Assembly (NCBI RefSeq): GCF_017921835.1
Contig: NZ_JAGEMN010000005.1
Span: 62,001 to 126,000, forward strand
From: Sporosarcina sp. 6E9
GTDB taxonomy: Bacteria > Bacillota > Bacilli > Bacillales_A > Planococcaceae
Direction of reading: 5' to 3'
Length of the DNA: 64,000 nucleotides
Below are positions 17,456 to 27,669 of the stretch, piece after piece. Numbering within the stretch: the first letter of the stretch is position 1; every line of letters starts with the position of its first letter. The notes below the pieces were generated by a model. The model saw nothing but the letters and a program-made list of their open reading frames with translations. It did not search any database and was not told the origin of the DNA. Both the position numbers and the translations under genes were made by a program.

Positions 17456-18424
17456 TCAATCAATGCGGATTCGTGGATCAACGATACTCAAAATGATATC
17501 CGATAACATGGTTCCAACAATAACTGCAGTGCCGGAAATCATAACGAGTGCTGATACAACTGTAAAGTCCCGTGTTTGAATCGATTGAATGAAGAGTTGT
17601 CCAAGTCCGGGATAACTAAAGATTGATTCAATGAACACTGACCCCGAAATAAGTAATGTAATTTCGTATCCCATGAAAGCCGCAATCGGCAAGAGAGAGT
17701 TTCGTAAAATATGGCGTGTGTACACTCTACCTTCAGGCACACCTTTTGCACGCGCTGTTTTTACAAAATCCTTTAACTTCGTATCAATAATGTCGTTTCT
17801 CAAATATTGGATTGTACCCGCGGTTCCAATGATGGCTCCTGATAATGTCGGTAACACAAGGTGATTCGCTTTACTGACAAAATACTCCCAAGTTCCATTT
17901 GGAATCGTTATATCAACGCTTCGTCCGGTCGGGAACCAACTAAAATAAAAACCGAAAACGAAAAGCATGATTAAGGCAAAGATAAATACTGGCGTTGCAA
18001 TTGAAAAGTAGTTATACGTGACAATTGTTTTATCTGCCCACGAGTTATGCCAACGACCTGCAATAATTCCTAAAGGAATTGCGATGAGATAGATGGTAAT
18101 CATGGTCGTTAATGACAAAAGTACTGTATTGCTGAGCTTACTTCCTAGTAAGGATGTTACTTTTTGTTTATGTACGTATGACATTCCCATGTCACCTTGA
18201 ACAAAATTCGTTACCCAGCGTCCGTACTGTTCATACCATGGATCATTTAAGCCCATTTTTTCACGAATCTCTTCAATGTGTTCTGCGTTTGCTTCGGGAT
18301 TACCTTGAAACGCTCCGGTTAACGCATCGCCCGGCATTGCTTTTGCTAAAAGAAAAATGATGATACTAAGCAAGAGTAGTTGCGGGATCATGACTAGTAT
18401 TCTGCGTAATATAAATGTTAACAA
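17456..18424 (-). CDS. Oligopeptide ABC transporter permease (OppB/DppB)
   Basis: First membrane subunit, 322 residues, six helices. Starts with the usual LTFILRRILVMIPQ and has PGLGQLFIQSIQTRDFTVV near 270 and an EAA-type loop with DFVKTARAKGVPEGRVYTRHILRNSLLP near 205-232. TTG start at 18424 with GGGGG 8 bases upstream. It forms the channel with the OppC-like protein. Confidence 0.93.
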   Translation of the reverse strand: MLTFILRRILVMIPQLLLLSIIIFLLAKAMPGDALTGAFQGNPEANAEHIEEIREKMGLNDPWYEQYGRWVTNFVQGDMGMSYVHKQKVTSLLGSKLSNTVLLSLTTMITIYLIAIPLGIIAGRWHNSWADKTIVTYNYFSIATPVFIFALIMLFVFGFYFSWFPTGRSVDITIPNGTWEYFVSKANHLVLPTLSGAIIGTAGTIQYLRNDIIDTKLKDFVKTARAKGVPEGRVYTRHILRNSLLPIAAFMGYEITLLISGSVFIESIFSYPGLGQLFIQSIQTRDFTVVSALVMISGTAVIVGTMLSDIILSIVDPRIRID

Positions 18425-18438
18425 TTCATAATCCCCCT

Positions 18439-19365
18439 TTAAGGCAATGCAACGGAATGGGTGTTTGATATTTTCTTAAGATCGAATATACGCCCATCCT
18501 TGTCGAAGTAATTATCGTATCCTGTTCGATATTCATCATCTATCGCTTGGCGTAAATGTGTTTTTTCTAGACGCAGTGCAGGATCCATTTCCGGGATAGC
18601 AGAGATTAAACGTTTTGTATAAAGATGTTTTGGATTATTATAAATTTCATCCGCTAATCCTTCTTCTACTAATCTACCGCGATACATAATACCGATTCGG
18701 TCACATAAATGTTGAATGACACCCAAATCATGACTTATAAACAAATACGACAGATTAAATTCCTTTTGAATGTCTTGCATAAAGTTTAAAACTTGCGCTT
18801 GAACTGATACGTCAAGTGCTGAAACAGGTTCATCTGCAACGATTAGTTTCGGATTTAATGTCAATGCGCGAGCTATTCCTATACGCTGACGTTGCCCGCC
18901 TGAAAACTGGTGAGGGTAACGATAGATTGACTCTGGATTAAGCCCGACACGTTCAATTAACGCTTGCACTCTCTGTTTCTCTTCGGCTGGCGATAGTCTT
19001 TCGAAATTTCGTAGTGGTTCTGCAACTATATCGAGCACCCTTTTTCTAACGTTCAATGAAGAGTAAGGGTCTTGGAAAATCATTTGGATATCGCGTGTAT
19101 GAAGACGCTTTTCTTTCCCACTAAGCTTTGCCAAGTCTTTTCCTTCAAAAAGAATTTCTCCTGATGTCACTTTATTCAGTCCGATAACCGCACGACCCGT
19201 TGTTGTCTTACCGCATCCTGATTCTCCAACAAGACCGTATGTTTCACCTGGCTGTATTTCAAAACTAACACCATCTGTAGCGCGAACATGGTCGACTACG
19301 CGCTGGAAGAAACCTCCTCGAATTGGAAAATGGACTTTTAAATCATTAACTTTAAGTAAGGACAT
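18439..19365 (-). CDS. Oligopeptide ABC transporter ATPase (OppF/DppF)
   Basis: Second nucleotide-binding subunit, 308 residues. Walker A GESGCGKTT at about 47-55, signature SGGQRQRIGIARAL near 155, Walker B with VADEPVSALDVS near 178, and the switch region FISHDLGVIQHLCDR near 205. The C-terminal YTKRLISAIPEMDP is the oligopeptide-type tail. Overlaps the preceding ATPase gene by 14 bases. Confidence 0.94.
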   Translation of the reverse strand: MSLLKVNDLKVHFPIRGGFFQRVVDHVRATDGVSFEIQPGETYGLVGESGCGKTTTGRAVIGLNKVTSGEILFEGKDLAKLSGKEKRLHTRDIQMIFQDPYSSLNVRKRVLDIVAEPLRNFERLSPAEEKQRVQALIERVGLNPESIYRYPHQFSGGQRQRIGIARALTLNPKLIVADEPVSALDVSVQAQVLNFMQDIQKEFNLSYLFISHDLGVIQHLCDRIGIMYRGRLVEEGLADEIYNNPKHLYTKRLISAIPEMDPALRLEKTHLRQAIDDEYRTGYDNYFDKDGRIFDLKKISNTHSVALP

Positions 19366-20371
19366 TTTTTTCTACCCCTAACTCTTCCTCTTCAAAGTGG
19401 AAGTTTTTGTAACATGTGCACCGTACGAAATGACCGGGTTCCACCTCATGTAAAGTGGGGTCACTTTCATGTTCATCTGGCGCAATCCAAGGAACTCTCG
19501 GGGCAAAACGACAACCATTTCGGTCGAGGTTTTGTAGCGCCGGCACGATGCCTTGAATAACGTGAAGTCTGCCTTTATCCGGCATGTTTGACGGGATTGA
19601 ACTAAGTAATGAACGGGTATAAGGATGTAACGGATTACTAAACATTTCATTTACACCCGAAAGTTCCACAATTTGTCCCGCATACATGACTGCAACACGA
19701 TCCGCCATTTCCGCGACGACACCAAGGTCATGAGTAATTAGTACGATACCCGATTTCATCTGGGCCTGTAATTCTTTCATTAGGTCCATGATTTGCGCCT
19801 GGATAGTAACGTCTAGAGCCGTTGTCGGTTCATCTGCAATGAGTAAAACAGGATCACATGCCAATGCAATTGCAATTACAACACGTTGTCTCATTCCACC
19901 GGATAATTCATGTGGGTATTGTGAATAGACACGATTCTCATTCTTAATGCCCACGCGACGAAGTAGTTCAAGCGTACGCTTTTTCATGTCGGCTGGTGAT
20001 AATTTAAGATGATATTTCATCGGTTCCGTGATTTGCGATCCAACCGTTGAAAGCGGATTTAACGCCGTCATTGGATCTTGGAAGATCATTCCCATGTCTT
20101 TCCCACGAATCTTATTCAGTTTGGCCCGTGATAAGTTAAGAAGATTCTGACCCCTAAAGTTTATCTGACCCTCGAGCTTTGTAACTCTAGCATCATGAAG
20201 TCCTATGATAGATAGTGCCAATGCACTTTTTCCACAACCTGATTCTCCTACGATGGCGAGAACTTCATTCTCGTGGATTTTCAAGGAAACATCATCTACC
20301 GCAGCGTAGTATTTTCCTTTGATGCTAAACGATGTGCGGAGATTTTCAATTTCCAATACAGTGTTTCCCAA
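19352..20371 (-). CDS. Oligopeptide ABC transporter ATPase (OppD/DppD)
   Basis: First gene of the five-gene minus-strand operon (D-F-B-C-A). 339 residues with Walker A GESGCGKSA near 38-46, signature LSGGMRQRVVIAIAL near 155, Walker B LIADEPTTALDV near 178. The C-terminus carries the oligopeptide/dipeptide domain with the cysteine cluster that binds an iron-sulfur centre in Opp/Dpp ATPases (GCRFAPR, then FVRCTCYK; only three Cys are seen). TTG start with GGGGG 8 bases upstream. The operon probably imports peptides, perhaps muropeptides given the neighbouring LD-carboxypeptidase. Confidence 0.93.
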   Translation of the reverse strand: MGNTVLEIENLRTSFSIKGKYYAAVDDVSLKIHENEVLAIVGESGCGKSALALSIIGLHDARVTKLEGQINFRGQNLLNLSRAKLNKIRGKDMGMIFQDPMTALNPLSTVGSQITEPMKYHLKLSPADMKKRTLELLRRVGIKNENRVYSQYPHELSGGMRQRVVIAIALACDPVLLIADEPTTALDVTIQAQIMDLMKELQAQMKSGIVLITHDLGVVAEMADRVAVMYAGQIVELSGVNEMFSNPLHPYTRSLLSSIPSNMPDKGRLHVIQGIVPALQNLDRNGCRFAPRVPWIAPDEHESDPTLHEVEPGHFVRCTCYKNFHFEEEELGVEKNVLT

Positions 20372-20744
20372 GAAAAATTCCCCCTAACTTAAACTAGTCC
20401 TAAGCAAATAGTTAATTTTCAGATTTCAAACTACTTGCACTAATATACTACAGAAATTTCAAGATGACAACACCATTTTTTTGAAATTCATAGTGTTACA
20501 ATAATTTCGTTTATGTCAATAGTGTTACAAATGTTGATATAAGTGCATTCTTTCACACTTTTCTCATAAACAATAAATATACTTTATTTAGATATAATTA
20601 TTTTTCCCCATGAAAAAGCGGCCCTGCTGTAAAAAAACAGGGCCTAAAACGCTATGAGAATCATTGAATTTTTTTGAACCTTATACTAGTACAGACAAAT
20701 GTCACAAGATGCAATGTTTTTATGTAGAACTAATGCTCCATAGA
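20372..20744. other. Promoter region of the opp-type operon, with 12-bp direct repeat
   Basis: About 370 bp without a gene. ATAGTGTTACAA occurs twice, at 20490-20501 and 20519-20530. On the minus strand TTGACA overlaps the end of the upstream copy and CACTAT, 18 bp further, lies in the downstream copy, so the two copies would frame a promoter. The rest is A/T-rich and holds the terminator at 20612-20646. Confidence 0.5.
20612..20646 (-). terminator. Terminator after the DUF4003 gene
   Basis: GGCCCTG (20620-20626) pairs with CAGGGCC (20638-20644) around an A-rich loop; on the minus strand the stem is followed by GCTTTTTC. It lies 100 bp beyond the stop at 20745. Confidence 0.75.
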
Positions 20745-21719
20745 TTATGGATTTGCGGAGTTTACTGAAGATGAGGCTGCCATCGCCGCTATTGTTGCGA
20801 CCATCACCGCTTGTTGCGCTTGAATGAGTAACTCCACTGATGTTGCTAAACTAACAATCGCTTCATCTGCTTTCCCCACTAACTCATGGATGACATAACC
20901 AATGCCCAAAGAAAGTGCCATTTCCTTTTTCCATTTCAACGGACTTGATTCCTCAAGTGCAGTAGCTAGCTCGATAATTTTTTTCAGTTCTTTATCTGGC
21001 ACATTGAATATTGTCAGAAATCCTATTAGCGGGTAGTGTATCGGCCGCACTTTTGTATCTTTAGCTAGGTACTGTTGGATGTCCGTGGCCCTTTCAATTA
21101 GAGATGGATTATAGTCTTCATTCACATAAGTCATGACTTGCGATAGCCATTGGAGTTCATTGCCCGCGCGAAACTTTTCCTTGCGAAGTGCATCATAGTA
21201 CATACGCATTGTCTTGGCTTGGGTTACTGGATTAAACCCTCGCTTCGCTAGCAAAACCGCATATGTATAATCATCATCTGATGTTAAAAAGAAATGATGC
21301 TTTTTCATTTCACCAAATAAAGCTTTCGCGAGTCGCGCTTCGTTATCATAGGACTCTTTATCATTTGTCATAAAGAGTGCCGCTAAATAGGAATGGATTG
21401 TATTCCGAAAACCGAAAGTCCGTAGAATGCGTTGTTTTTCGAATAAGCGAATGACCTCTTCTTCGATGTTAACGCCTGGTTGATCGAGAAATGCTGCCAT
21501 CATCGGCAAAAGATTTCCCCGCAAAGGCGAAAACCAACCCGCTTTCTGTTTTATCGCATCCATCGAGCGGCTTAAGCTCTCCGCATCAAACTCACGATCT
21601 GAAGTGACGTAGTACGAAGTAATCGTCAACACGACATTCCGGTCGACTGTCCAACCAGCCAACGATTTAACTTTTTCATACGTCATTTCAACATCTTGCC
21701 TAATCGCATTCGTATCCAA
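20745..21719 (-). CDS. DUF4003 family protein
   Basis: A 324-residue cytoplasmic protein of the DUF4003 family, whose function is unknown. It is helical throughout, with conserved blocks SYYVTSDREFD near 38, a LRTFGFRNTIHSYLAA segment near 100 and HFFLTSDDDYTYAVLLA near 145, and an Ala/Ser-rich C-terminus. I place the start at TTG 21719 with AAGGAG 9 bases upstream; the TTG at 21728 abuts that site. It follows trpA on the same strand by about 100 bp without an evident terminator, so it may receive trp read-through, but there is no functional reason to link it to tryptophan synthesis. Confidence 0.8.
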   Translation of the reverse strand: MDTNAIRQDVEMTYEKVKSLAGWTVDRNVVLTITSYYVTSDREFDAESLSRSMDAIKQKAGWFSPLRGNLLPMMAAFLDQPGVNIEEEVIRLFEKQRILRTFGFRNTIHSYLAALFMTNDKESYDNEARLAKALFGEMKKHHFFLTSDDDYTYAVLLAKRGFNPVTQAKTMRMYYDALRKEKFRAGNELQWLSQVMTYVNEDYNPSLIERATDIQQYLAKDTKVRPIHYPLIGFLTIFNVPDKELKKIIELATALEESSPLKWKKEMALSLGIGYVIHELVGKADEAIVSLATSVELLIQAQQAVMVATIAAMAASSSVNSANP

Positions 21720-21826
21720 TTCACCCAACTCCTTAATCTATTGGTACGATTTGACCCACGAAAGGTTTCAACAGGTTACAATTTTACGAAGTATTCGCTC
21801 ACATGCTTTACCAGAGGAAAGTGCCC

Positions 21827-22618
21827 TTATATAGAAGGAACTTTATTTTTCGATGCGTTAACAAGTTTTTCAACTGTCTTAAAGTCTCCTTTGTGAAGCG
21901 CAGTTACAATTGCACTTCCTACAATTACGCCATCTGCAAAACTTCCGATTAACGCGACTTGATCCGGTGTTGATATTCCAAACCCAGCAAGAACGGGTAC
22001 TGAACTTACCGCTTTCAACCTCTTCAAATGTTCCTCGAGTTGCCCTTCAAAACCATCGCGGACACCTGTAATGCCATTCACAGTTACAGCATAAATAAAG
22101 CCTTCTCCAGCGGCTGTTATTTTTTCAATCCGGTCGGGTGGACTTGTCAACGAAACTAGCGGAATAAGCGCAATATCCTCATTCGTCATCGCATCTCGAA
22201 CTAAATCTACTTCTTCGTATGGCAAATCCGGGATGATCAATCCGCTAATTCCACCGTTTCGACAGTCTTCTGCAAATTCCTCAATGCCATACTGTATAAT
22301 CGGGTTCAAATAAGTCATTAAGATAATCGGCACCGTCACTTCATCTTTAAACGAAGCCACCGTTTCTACGACTAAACGAAGCGTAACCCCTTCCGCGAGC
22401 GCACGTTCACCGGCTTCTTGAATAATAGCGCCGTCCGCCACTGGATCGGAAAAAGGAATGCCTAGCTCGATTGCAGTGACACCAACTTTTTGCAGGAACA
22501 AAATCGTTTCTTTCAATGTTTCGATACCACCATCGCCTGCCATGATATAGGGAACAAATGCTTTATCACCACGTTCGTTGCATGCTTGAATCGCTTCTGT
22601 AATTTGTTGTTTCGTCAT
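21827..22618 (-). CDS. trpA: Tryptophan synthase alpha chain
   Basis: Cleaves indole-3-glycerol phosphate to indole and glyceraldehyde 3-phosphate; the indole is channelled to TrpB. 263 residues, TIM barrel. Catalytic Glu is in [13 protein letters not shown] (about 51-63) and catalytic Asp in IIPDLPYEE (about 130-138); the phosphate-binding GFGIST and GVIVGSAIV are at about 212 and 232. Last gene of trpEDCFBA; ATGA overlap with trpB couples their translation. Confidence 0.97.
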   Translation of the reverse strand: MTKQQITEAIQACNERGDKAFVPYIMAGDGGIETLKETILFLQKVGVTAIELGIPFSDPVADGAIIQEAGERALAEGVTLRLVVETVASFKDEVTVPIILMTYLNPIIQYGIEEFAEDCRNGGISGLIIPDLPYEEVDLVRDAMTNEDIALIPLVSLTSPPDRIEKITAAGEGFIYAVTVNGITGVRDGFEGQLEEHLKRLKAVSSVPVLAGFGISTPDQVALIGSFADGVIVGSAIVTALHKGDFKTVEKLVNASKNKVPSI

Positions 22619-23811
22619 GCTTGATCCCCTCCAAGTGCCGCCTTCACCGTTTCTACATCTTTATCTCCACGTCCCGATAAACAGACGACAATAATTTCTT
22701 CTTTTTTCATGCTCGCCGCAAGTTCCACCGCGTATTGCACGGCATGCGAACTTTCCAATGCCGGAATAATCCCTTCTGTTTGTGATAGTAATTGAAGCGC
22801 TTCAAGAGCACCTGCATCTGTAATCGATGTATATGTTGCCCTTCCGCTATCATGCAAATGACAATGTTCCGGTCCAATCGCAGGATAATCCAAGCCCGCT
22901 GAAATCGAATGCGCTTCTTGTATCAACCCATCCTCATCTTGCAACACATACATATAAGCACCGTGCAAAACACCTTCTTTTCCACCAGCAACTGCTGCTG
23001 AATGAAGTCCAGTCTCAATTCCGCTGCCCGCCGCTTCCACGCCGAATAACTTCACGTTTTTATCTTCGACAAATGGATAAAACATACCGATTGAGTTGCT
23101 TCCTCCGCCGACACAAGCGACGATTGCATCCGGTAATCGGCCTTCTTTCTCCAAAATTTGCGCCTTTGTTTCATCGCCAATCACTCGTTGGAAATCACGA
23201 ACAATTTCCGGAAATGGATGCGGCCCCAATGCGGACCCCAAAATATAATGCGTATCTTCGACATTCGTCACCCAATAGCGCAACGCTTCATTAACCGCAT
23301 CTTTTAACGTACCCGCGCCTTTATCAACAGATTTGACAGTCGCACCGAGCAACTCCATACGGAAAACATTCAATTCTTGTCGACGAATATCTTCTTCCCC
23401 CATGAAAATCGTGCACTCAAGACCGAACAATGCGCAAACTGTCGCGGTTGCAACACCGTGCTGACCTGCGCCTGTCTCGGCGACAACTTTCTTTTTCCCC
23501 ATTCGAACTGCTAGCAGTGCTTGACCAACCGTGTTGTTGATCTTATGCGCGCCTGTATGGTTCAAATCTTCTCGTTTCAAATATATCTTCGCGCCGCCCG
23601 CATGTTTTGTAAGTCTTTCTGCAAAATAAAGCGGTGTTTCGCGTCCGACAAAATCCTTTAAATAATCGTCCACCTCGGCAAGAAACGCCGGATCCGCGAT
23701 TGCTAAGTCATACGCTTCTTCCAATTCAATCAGCGCCGTCATTAATGTCTCTGGCACATATTGGCCACCAAATTTCCCGTATCGTCCGGCTCTTGTTTGT
23801 TCTTTAACCAT
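22615..23811 (-). CDS. trpB: Tryptophan synthase beta chain
   Basis: PLP enzyme that condenses indole with serine to tryptophan. 398 residues; the PLP-binding lysine is Lys90 in [11 protein letters not shown], the phosphate-binding GGGSNSIG is near 235, and the catalytic Glu lies in [11 protein letters not shown] near 112. QYVPETLM near the N-terminus marks the canonical TrpB1 form that pairs with TrpA. Adjacent to trpF with a one-base overlap. Confidence 0.97.
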   Translation of the reverse strand: MVKEQTRAGRYGKFGGQYVPETLMTALIELEEAYDLAIADPAFLAEVDDYLKDFVGRETPLYFAERLTKHAGGAKIYLKREDLNHTGAHKINNTVGQALLAVRMGKKKVVAETGAGQHGVATATVCALFGLECTIFMGEEDIRRQELNVFRMELLGATVKSVDKGAGTLKDAVNEALRYWVTNVEDTHYILGSALGPHPFPEIVRDFQRVIGDETKAQILEKEGRLPDAIVACVGGGSNSIGMFYPFVEDKNVKLFGVEAAGSGIETGLHSAAVAGGKEGVLHGAYMYVLQDEDGLIQEAHSISAGLDYPAIGPEHCHLHDSGRATYTSITDAGALEALQLLSQTEGIIPALESSHAVQYAVELAASMKKEEIIVVCLSGRGDKDVETVKAALGGDQA

Positions 23812-24428
23812 TACAATCGCTCTCCTTCTTTTACTTCTTGTATAAATTCTCGGATAAGTCCTGCATCTTTTCGTTTATTTAGTTCGACACCGCTAGAAAC
23901 ATCCACCATAAAAGGACGAACACGCCCGACAGCTTCTTTTACATTGCTGGCATTTAGTCCGCCCGCAAGAATTATTTTCTCCACAGGAATTTCAGCATCT
24001 TTCAGCAACGCCCAATCGAACGTGATCCCGCTACCGCCTTTATAAACCGTACCCGGCGCATCAAACAAATAATAATCGACATCATATTTCGCTGCTTTCT
24101 CGACGTCATCGGTACTTTTCACCGGTAACGCCTTGATAGAAGGCAACTGCATTTCGCGAATAAAACCCGCGTCTTCATCCCCATGAAATTGCACATAATC
24201 GAGCGGAACTGCTTCGAAAATTCGTTTGATCTCTCCCAGTGTTTCATTGACAAATACACCGATTTTCAGTATATTATCCGGAATTTCCCTTGCCAGTTTT
24301 TGCGCCTGTTCAACGGTTACTCTCCGGCTACTCGGTGCAAAAACAAACCCAATCGCATCCGCACCGGCATCTACTGCAGCTTTCACATGTTCACTTTCCA
24401 TCAGCCCACATATCTTCACCTTCGTCAT
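23811..24428 (-). CDS. trpF: Phosphoribosylanthranilate isomerase
   Basis: Amadori rearrangement of phosphoribosyl anthranilate, third step of tryptophan synthesis. 205 residues, TIM barrel; the catalytic Cys is in VKICGL (residue 7) and the catalytic Asp in YYLFDAP near 127; GGLNASNV and DVSSGVE near the C-terminus bind phosphate. Separate from trpC as in other Bacillales. Overlaps trpC by four bases. Confidence 0.96.
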   Translation of the reverse strand: MTKVKICGLMESEHVKAAVDAGADAIGFVFAPSSRRVTVEQAQKLAREIPDNILKIGVFVNETLGEIKRIFEAVPLDYVQFHGDEDAGFIREMQLPSIKALPVKSTDDVEKAAKYDVDYYLFDAPGTVYKGGSGITFDWALLKDAEIPVEKIILAGGLNASNVKEAVGRVRPFMVDVSSGVELNKRKDAGLIREFIQEVKEGERL

Positions 24429-25213
24429 CGTACAGCCCTCCTGAGCGGAACTTGCAGCGCTTCAATCGCTTCTTTCACTGAACCGCTTCGCATCAACGTT
24501 TCACCTACGAGTAAACCGCTCGCACCAGCTTCTGCAGCCCGAATCGCATCTTCACGGCCGACCAAGCCACTCTCGCTGATCAATACCCGTTCTTCATCAA
24601 AAGGGAAATGCGCCGCCACTTCTTCCGTCCTCGCCAAATCCACTTCAAACGTTTTAAGATCACGGTTATTCACACCTATTAATTTCGCATCGATGCTTAA
24701 CGCTTGTTGTAGTTCTTCTATGTCGTGCACTTCGACAAGAACTTCAAGCCCCAAACCCGTGGCATATGCATAAAGTTCACATAATTCCTTCGGCTTCAAG
24801 GCCGAAACAATCAGTAAAATAACAGAAGCGCCCGCACGATTGGCACGATCGATTTGCACTTTGTGAATGATAAAGTCTTTGCATAATAACGGCGTTGAAA
24901 CAGCATCCGCAACAGCTTCCAAATCTTCGAATGAACCTTTGAAAAAAGGCGCATCCGTCAACACTGAAATGCAAGCGACATCCACTTCACTGTAGATTGT
25001 TGCTTGTTTTACGGGATCCGCGCCTTCAGCGATCAACCCTTTAGAAGGTGACGCCCGCTTCATTTCTGCAATGACTTGCAACTGCTCGGCTTTATACAAT
25101 CTATTAAATAAAGAAGGTCGCGTACGCTTACGGTTCACGACGACTTTTTCTTCCAAAAGCAATGCTTCCACTTCAAGTCGTTTTTCCTGTAGTATTTTGT
25201 CTAATATTGTCAT
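24425..25213 (-). CDS. trpC: Indole-3-glycerol phosphate synthase
   Basis: Ring closure of CdRP to indole-3-glycerol phosphate. 262 residues; VIAEMKRASPSKG near 51-63 carries the catalytic Lys and the phosphate-binding Ser, LLCKDFIIH near 108 the second Lys, IGVNNRDLKTFEVD near 178 and LISESGL near 207 complete the active site. The ATG has AAGGAGG upstream and overlaps the trpD stop (ATGA). Confidence 0.97.
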   Translation of the reverse strand: MTILDKILQEKRLEVEALLLEEKVVVNRKRTRPSLFNRLYKAEQLQVIAEMKRASPSKGLIAEGADPVKQATIYSEVDVACISVLTDAPFFKGSFEDLEAVADAVSTPLLCKDFIIHKVQIDRANRAGASVILLIVSALKPKELCELYAYATGLGLEVLVEVHDIEELQQALSIDAKLIGVNNRDLKTFEVDLARTEEVAAHFPFDEERVLISESGLVGREDAIRAAEAGASGLLVGETLMRSGSVKEAIEALQVPLRRAVR

Positions 25214-26244
25214 ATGCTCAGCGCCTCCTTCTGTCCAATCTTTTCACTAAATGCAACCACGGCTTCCAACTTCTCTAATGCGCGTCCGGATAAAATACTA
25301 TCTATCGCCAATTTAACACCTTCTTGAATCGTTCCCGCTTGCCCGTTTGCAAACAAGCCAATTCCTGCATTGAACACAACGACATCAAAACGTGGACCGC
25401 GCTCCCCGCCTAGAATAGAGCGAGTAATTCCCGCATTTTCTACAGCAGTTCCTCCCCGAATTTCCGTTAAATCTGCCGACTGTAATCCGACATCTTCCGG
25501 CGTAAGTGAAAACGGAATTAAATCTCCTTGATCGAGCAGTACAAACGCATTTTGTCCCAGCAACGAAGCTTCATCCATGCCCCCCGCGCCAGAAACGACA
25601 ATCGCTCGTTTACGTCCAAGCATTTGAAGAACCGAAGCATATTCCATGATGAAATCCGGTCGACTGATCCCCGTAAACTGCGTGTTCAATTGAAGCGGGT
25701 TAGTTAATGGACCAACGAGATTGAATATCGTCGCCTTTCCAATTTCACTGCGCACTTCTCCAATTCGCTTCATTTTCGGATGTACATTCGGCGCGAACAG
25801 AAAGGCAATCCCTTCCTGACGAAGCAAACTGCCCATATCATCCGGGCTGAAATTCGTATGGATGCCTAGCGCATCTAATACGTCTTGACTGCCTGCCGCG
25901 CTCGATATTTTCCGGTTTCCATGCTTTGCAACCGATGCACCCGCACCCGCCAAAACGAAAGCGGCCGTCGTACTTATATTAAAACTGTTAACGCCGTCTC
26001 CACCCGTCCCGCAATTGTCCATAAAAGAACCCTTTTCTACGTTCAAATCAATCGCAAAGGACCGCATGACTGACGCAAGCGCTGCCACTTCATGAGCGGT
26101 TTCTCCTTTTGCAGATAAAGCGATTAGGAACTTCTTGATGTCTTCTTTCGGTGTGTTTTCATCAAATAATAACTGTGCCGCCACTTTCATTTCTTCATAC
26201 GGCAAATGCTTACGCTGCTCAACTATTCTTAAATACTTTTTCAT
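25210..26244 (-). CDS. trpD: Anthranilate phosphoribosyltransferase
   Basis: Transfers the phosphoribosyl group of PRPP to anthranilate. About 344 residues; the PRPP-binding GTGGDG motif lies at about 80-85 with FNISTTAAFV after it and KHGNRKISS near 107. The ATG at 26244 is 8 bases from GAGGAG; the ATG at 26250 is too near. Not fused to a TrpG glutaminase domain. Confidence 0.97.
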   Translation of the reverse strand: MKKYLRIVEQRKHLPYEEMKVAAQLLFDENTPKEDIKKFLIALSAKGETAHEVAALASVMRSFAIDLNVEKGSFMDNCGTGGDGVNSFNISTTAAFVLAGAGASVAKHGNRKISSAAGSQDVLDALGIHTNFSPDDMGSLLRQEGIAFLFAPNVHPKMKRIGEVRSEIGKATIFNLVGPLTNPLQLNTQFTGISRPDFIMEYASVLQMLGRKRAIVVSGAGGMDEASLLGQNAFVLLDQGDLIPFSLTPEDVGLQSADLTEIRGGTAVENAGITRSILGGERGPRFDVVVFNAGIGLFANGQAGTIQEGVKLAIDSILSGRALEKLEAVVAFSEKIGQKEALSI

Positions 26245-26265
26245 GCTCATCTCTCCTCATCTCAA

Positions 26266-27642
26266 TCAATCTTGAATAATCTCTAGTAATGATTTTGCTT
26301 TATTCACAGTTTCCAAGTATTCATCTGTCGGATTCGATTGCCTAACCACACCAGCGCCCGCTTGAACATACGCTTTTCCGTCCTTTATGAGCATGGTACG
26401 AATCGTCAACGCAAAGTCGATATTGCCATTCAAGCCGATATAACCTATCGCGCCACCGTATATACCGCGATGCTGCTTTTCCAATTGATCGATGATATCC
26501 ATCGCCACTGCTTTTGGAGAACCCGTCACCGTTCCGGCTGGTGAACTCGCTTTGAGTGCATCAAGCGCATGCAATCCGTGCGCCAATGTTCCTTCAATCT
26601 CTGAAACGAGATGCATCACATGTTCATAGCGAACCGTTTCCTTGTAATTCGAAACGCGAACAGTTTCAGGCATGCACATTGCGTTCATTTCTTTTTTGCT
26701 TAATTCCACGAGCATATCGTGTTCAGCAAGTTCTTTTGGATCTTTCCGTAATTCTTCTTCTAATGCGCGGTCTTCCGCATCGTCTTTTCCGCGCCGACGC
26801 GTTCCGGCAATCGGGTTAACCATGACCGTGTCTCCAGTTACCTTCACAAGACTTTCCGGTGACGTCCCAATAACGGTATGATCTTCGAATTCCATGTAAT
26901 ACATATATGGAGACGGATTGCTTTTCCGCAATTTGCGATAAAGCGCGAAGGGATCCCCTTGAATATCCGCTTCCAATCTACGGGAAACCACAATTTGTTC
27001 AGCGACCCCATCATCAATAAAGGAAATTGCTTCACGCACTTGATCTTCGAATTGTTGCTGCGAAATTCCACAACGATAGGCGGACATGCTCACCCCCGCT
27101 TCTTTTTCAGTGACGCCGTTTATAATCATTTCTTCCAACGCTTCTAAGTTAGGCCCGCCGTATACGGGGTTGATTTCCGTATGCAGAAACGTCACTTCAT
27201 GTAGTTCATGATCATAGATAATGATCGTATCGTAAATATTGAAGTAGACATCCGGCAATTCTAAGTCATCTGACGCGCGCTTTTCGCCATTTCGAGCAGC
27301 CCCATAACCGACATATCCAACCGCGCCGCCTGTAAATGGAAAATTCACATCATCCGAAATGCGCGGCATCAGTCTTTTTAATAATTTGTACAAATCACCT
27401 TCATGGGTGTAGGACCGTCCGTTTGTATAATCTAACTCCTCAATTTGACCTTCTTGGCCGCGGTACGCTTTCACTGGATTCATCCCAATAAACGAATACC
27501 GCCCGGAACCTTTTTGAATAGATGAACTTTCAAGTAAAAATTTCTGCTTCCCTTGCAGTCGCCGGAAAATTAGAATCGGCGTAAGCGAATCGCCATTTAT
27601 TTTTTTAATTGTCGTCCGTAAGTTTTTTGATGTCGTTGTCAT
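26266..27642 (-). CDS. trpE: Anthranilate synthase component I
   Basis: Converts chorismate and ammonia/glutamine-derived ammonia to anthranilate, first committed step. 458 residues: N-terminal domain with the Trp-feedback LLESSS motif near 37-42, C-terminal chorismate-binding domain with IAGTRRRG near 285, SSPAGTVTGSPK near 375 and IGYIGLNG near 400. First gene of the operon, directly behind the T-box leader. No trpG is present here; as in B. subtilis an amphibolic PabA from the folate operon probably supplies the glutaminase. Confidence 0.97.
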   Translation of the reverse strand: MTTTSKNLRTTIKKINGDSLTPILIFRRLQGKQKFLLESSSIQKGSGRYSFIGMNPVKAYRGQEGQIEELDYTNGRSYTHEGDLYKLLKRLMPRISDDVNFPFTGGAVGYVGYGAARNGEKRASDDLELPDVYFNIYDTIIIYDHELHEVTFLHTEINPVYGGPNLEALEEMIINGVTEKEAGVSMSAYRCGISQQQFEDQVREAISFIDDGVAEQIVVSRRLEADIQGDPFALYRKLRKSNPSPYMYYMEFEDHTVIGTSPESLVKVTGDTVMVNPIAGTRRRGKDDAEDRALEEELRKDPKELAEHDMLVELSKKEMNAMCMPETVRVSNYKETVRYEHVMHLVSEIEGTLAHGLHALDALKASSPAGTVTGSPKAVAMDIIDQLEKQHRGIYGGAIGYIGLNGNIDFALTIRTMLIKDGKAYVQAGAGVVRQSNPTDEYLETVNKAKSLLEIIQD

Positions 27643-27669
27643 CTCATCACTCCTCGTTTTTCATGGAAA

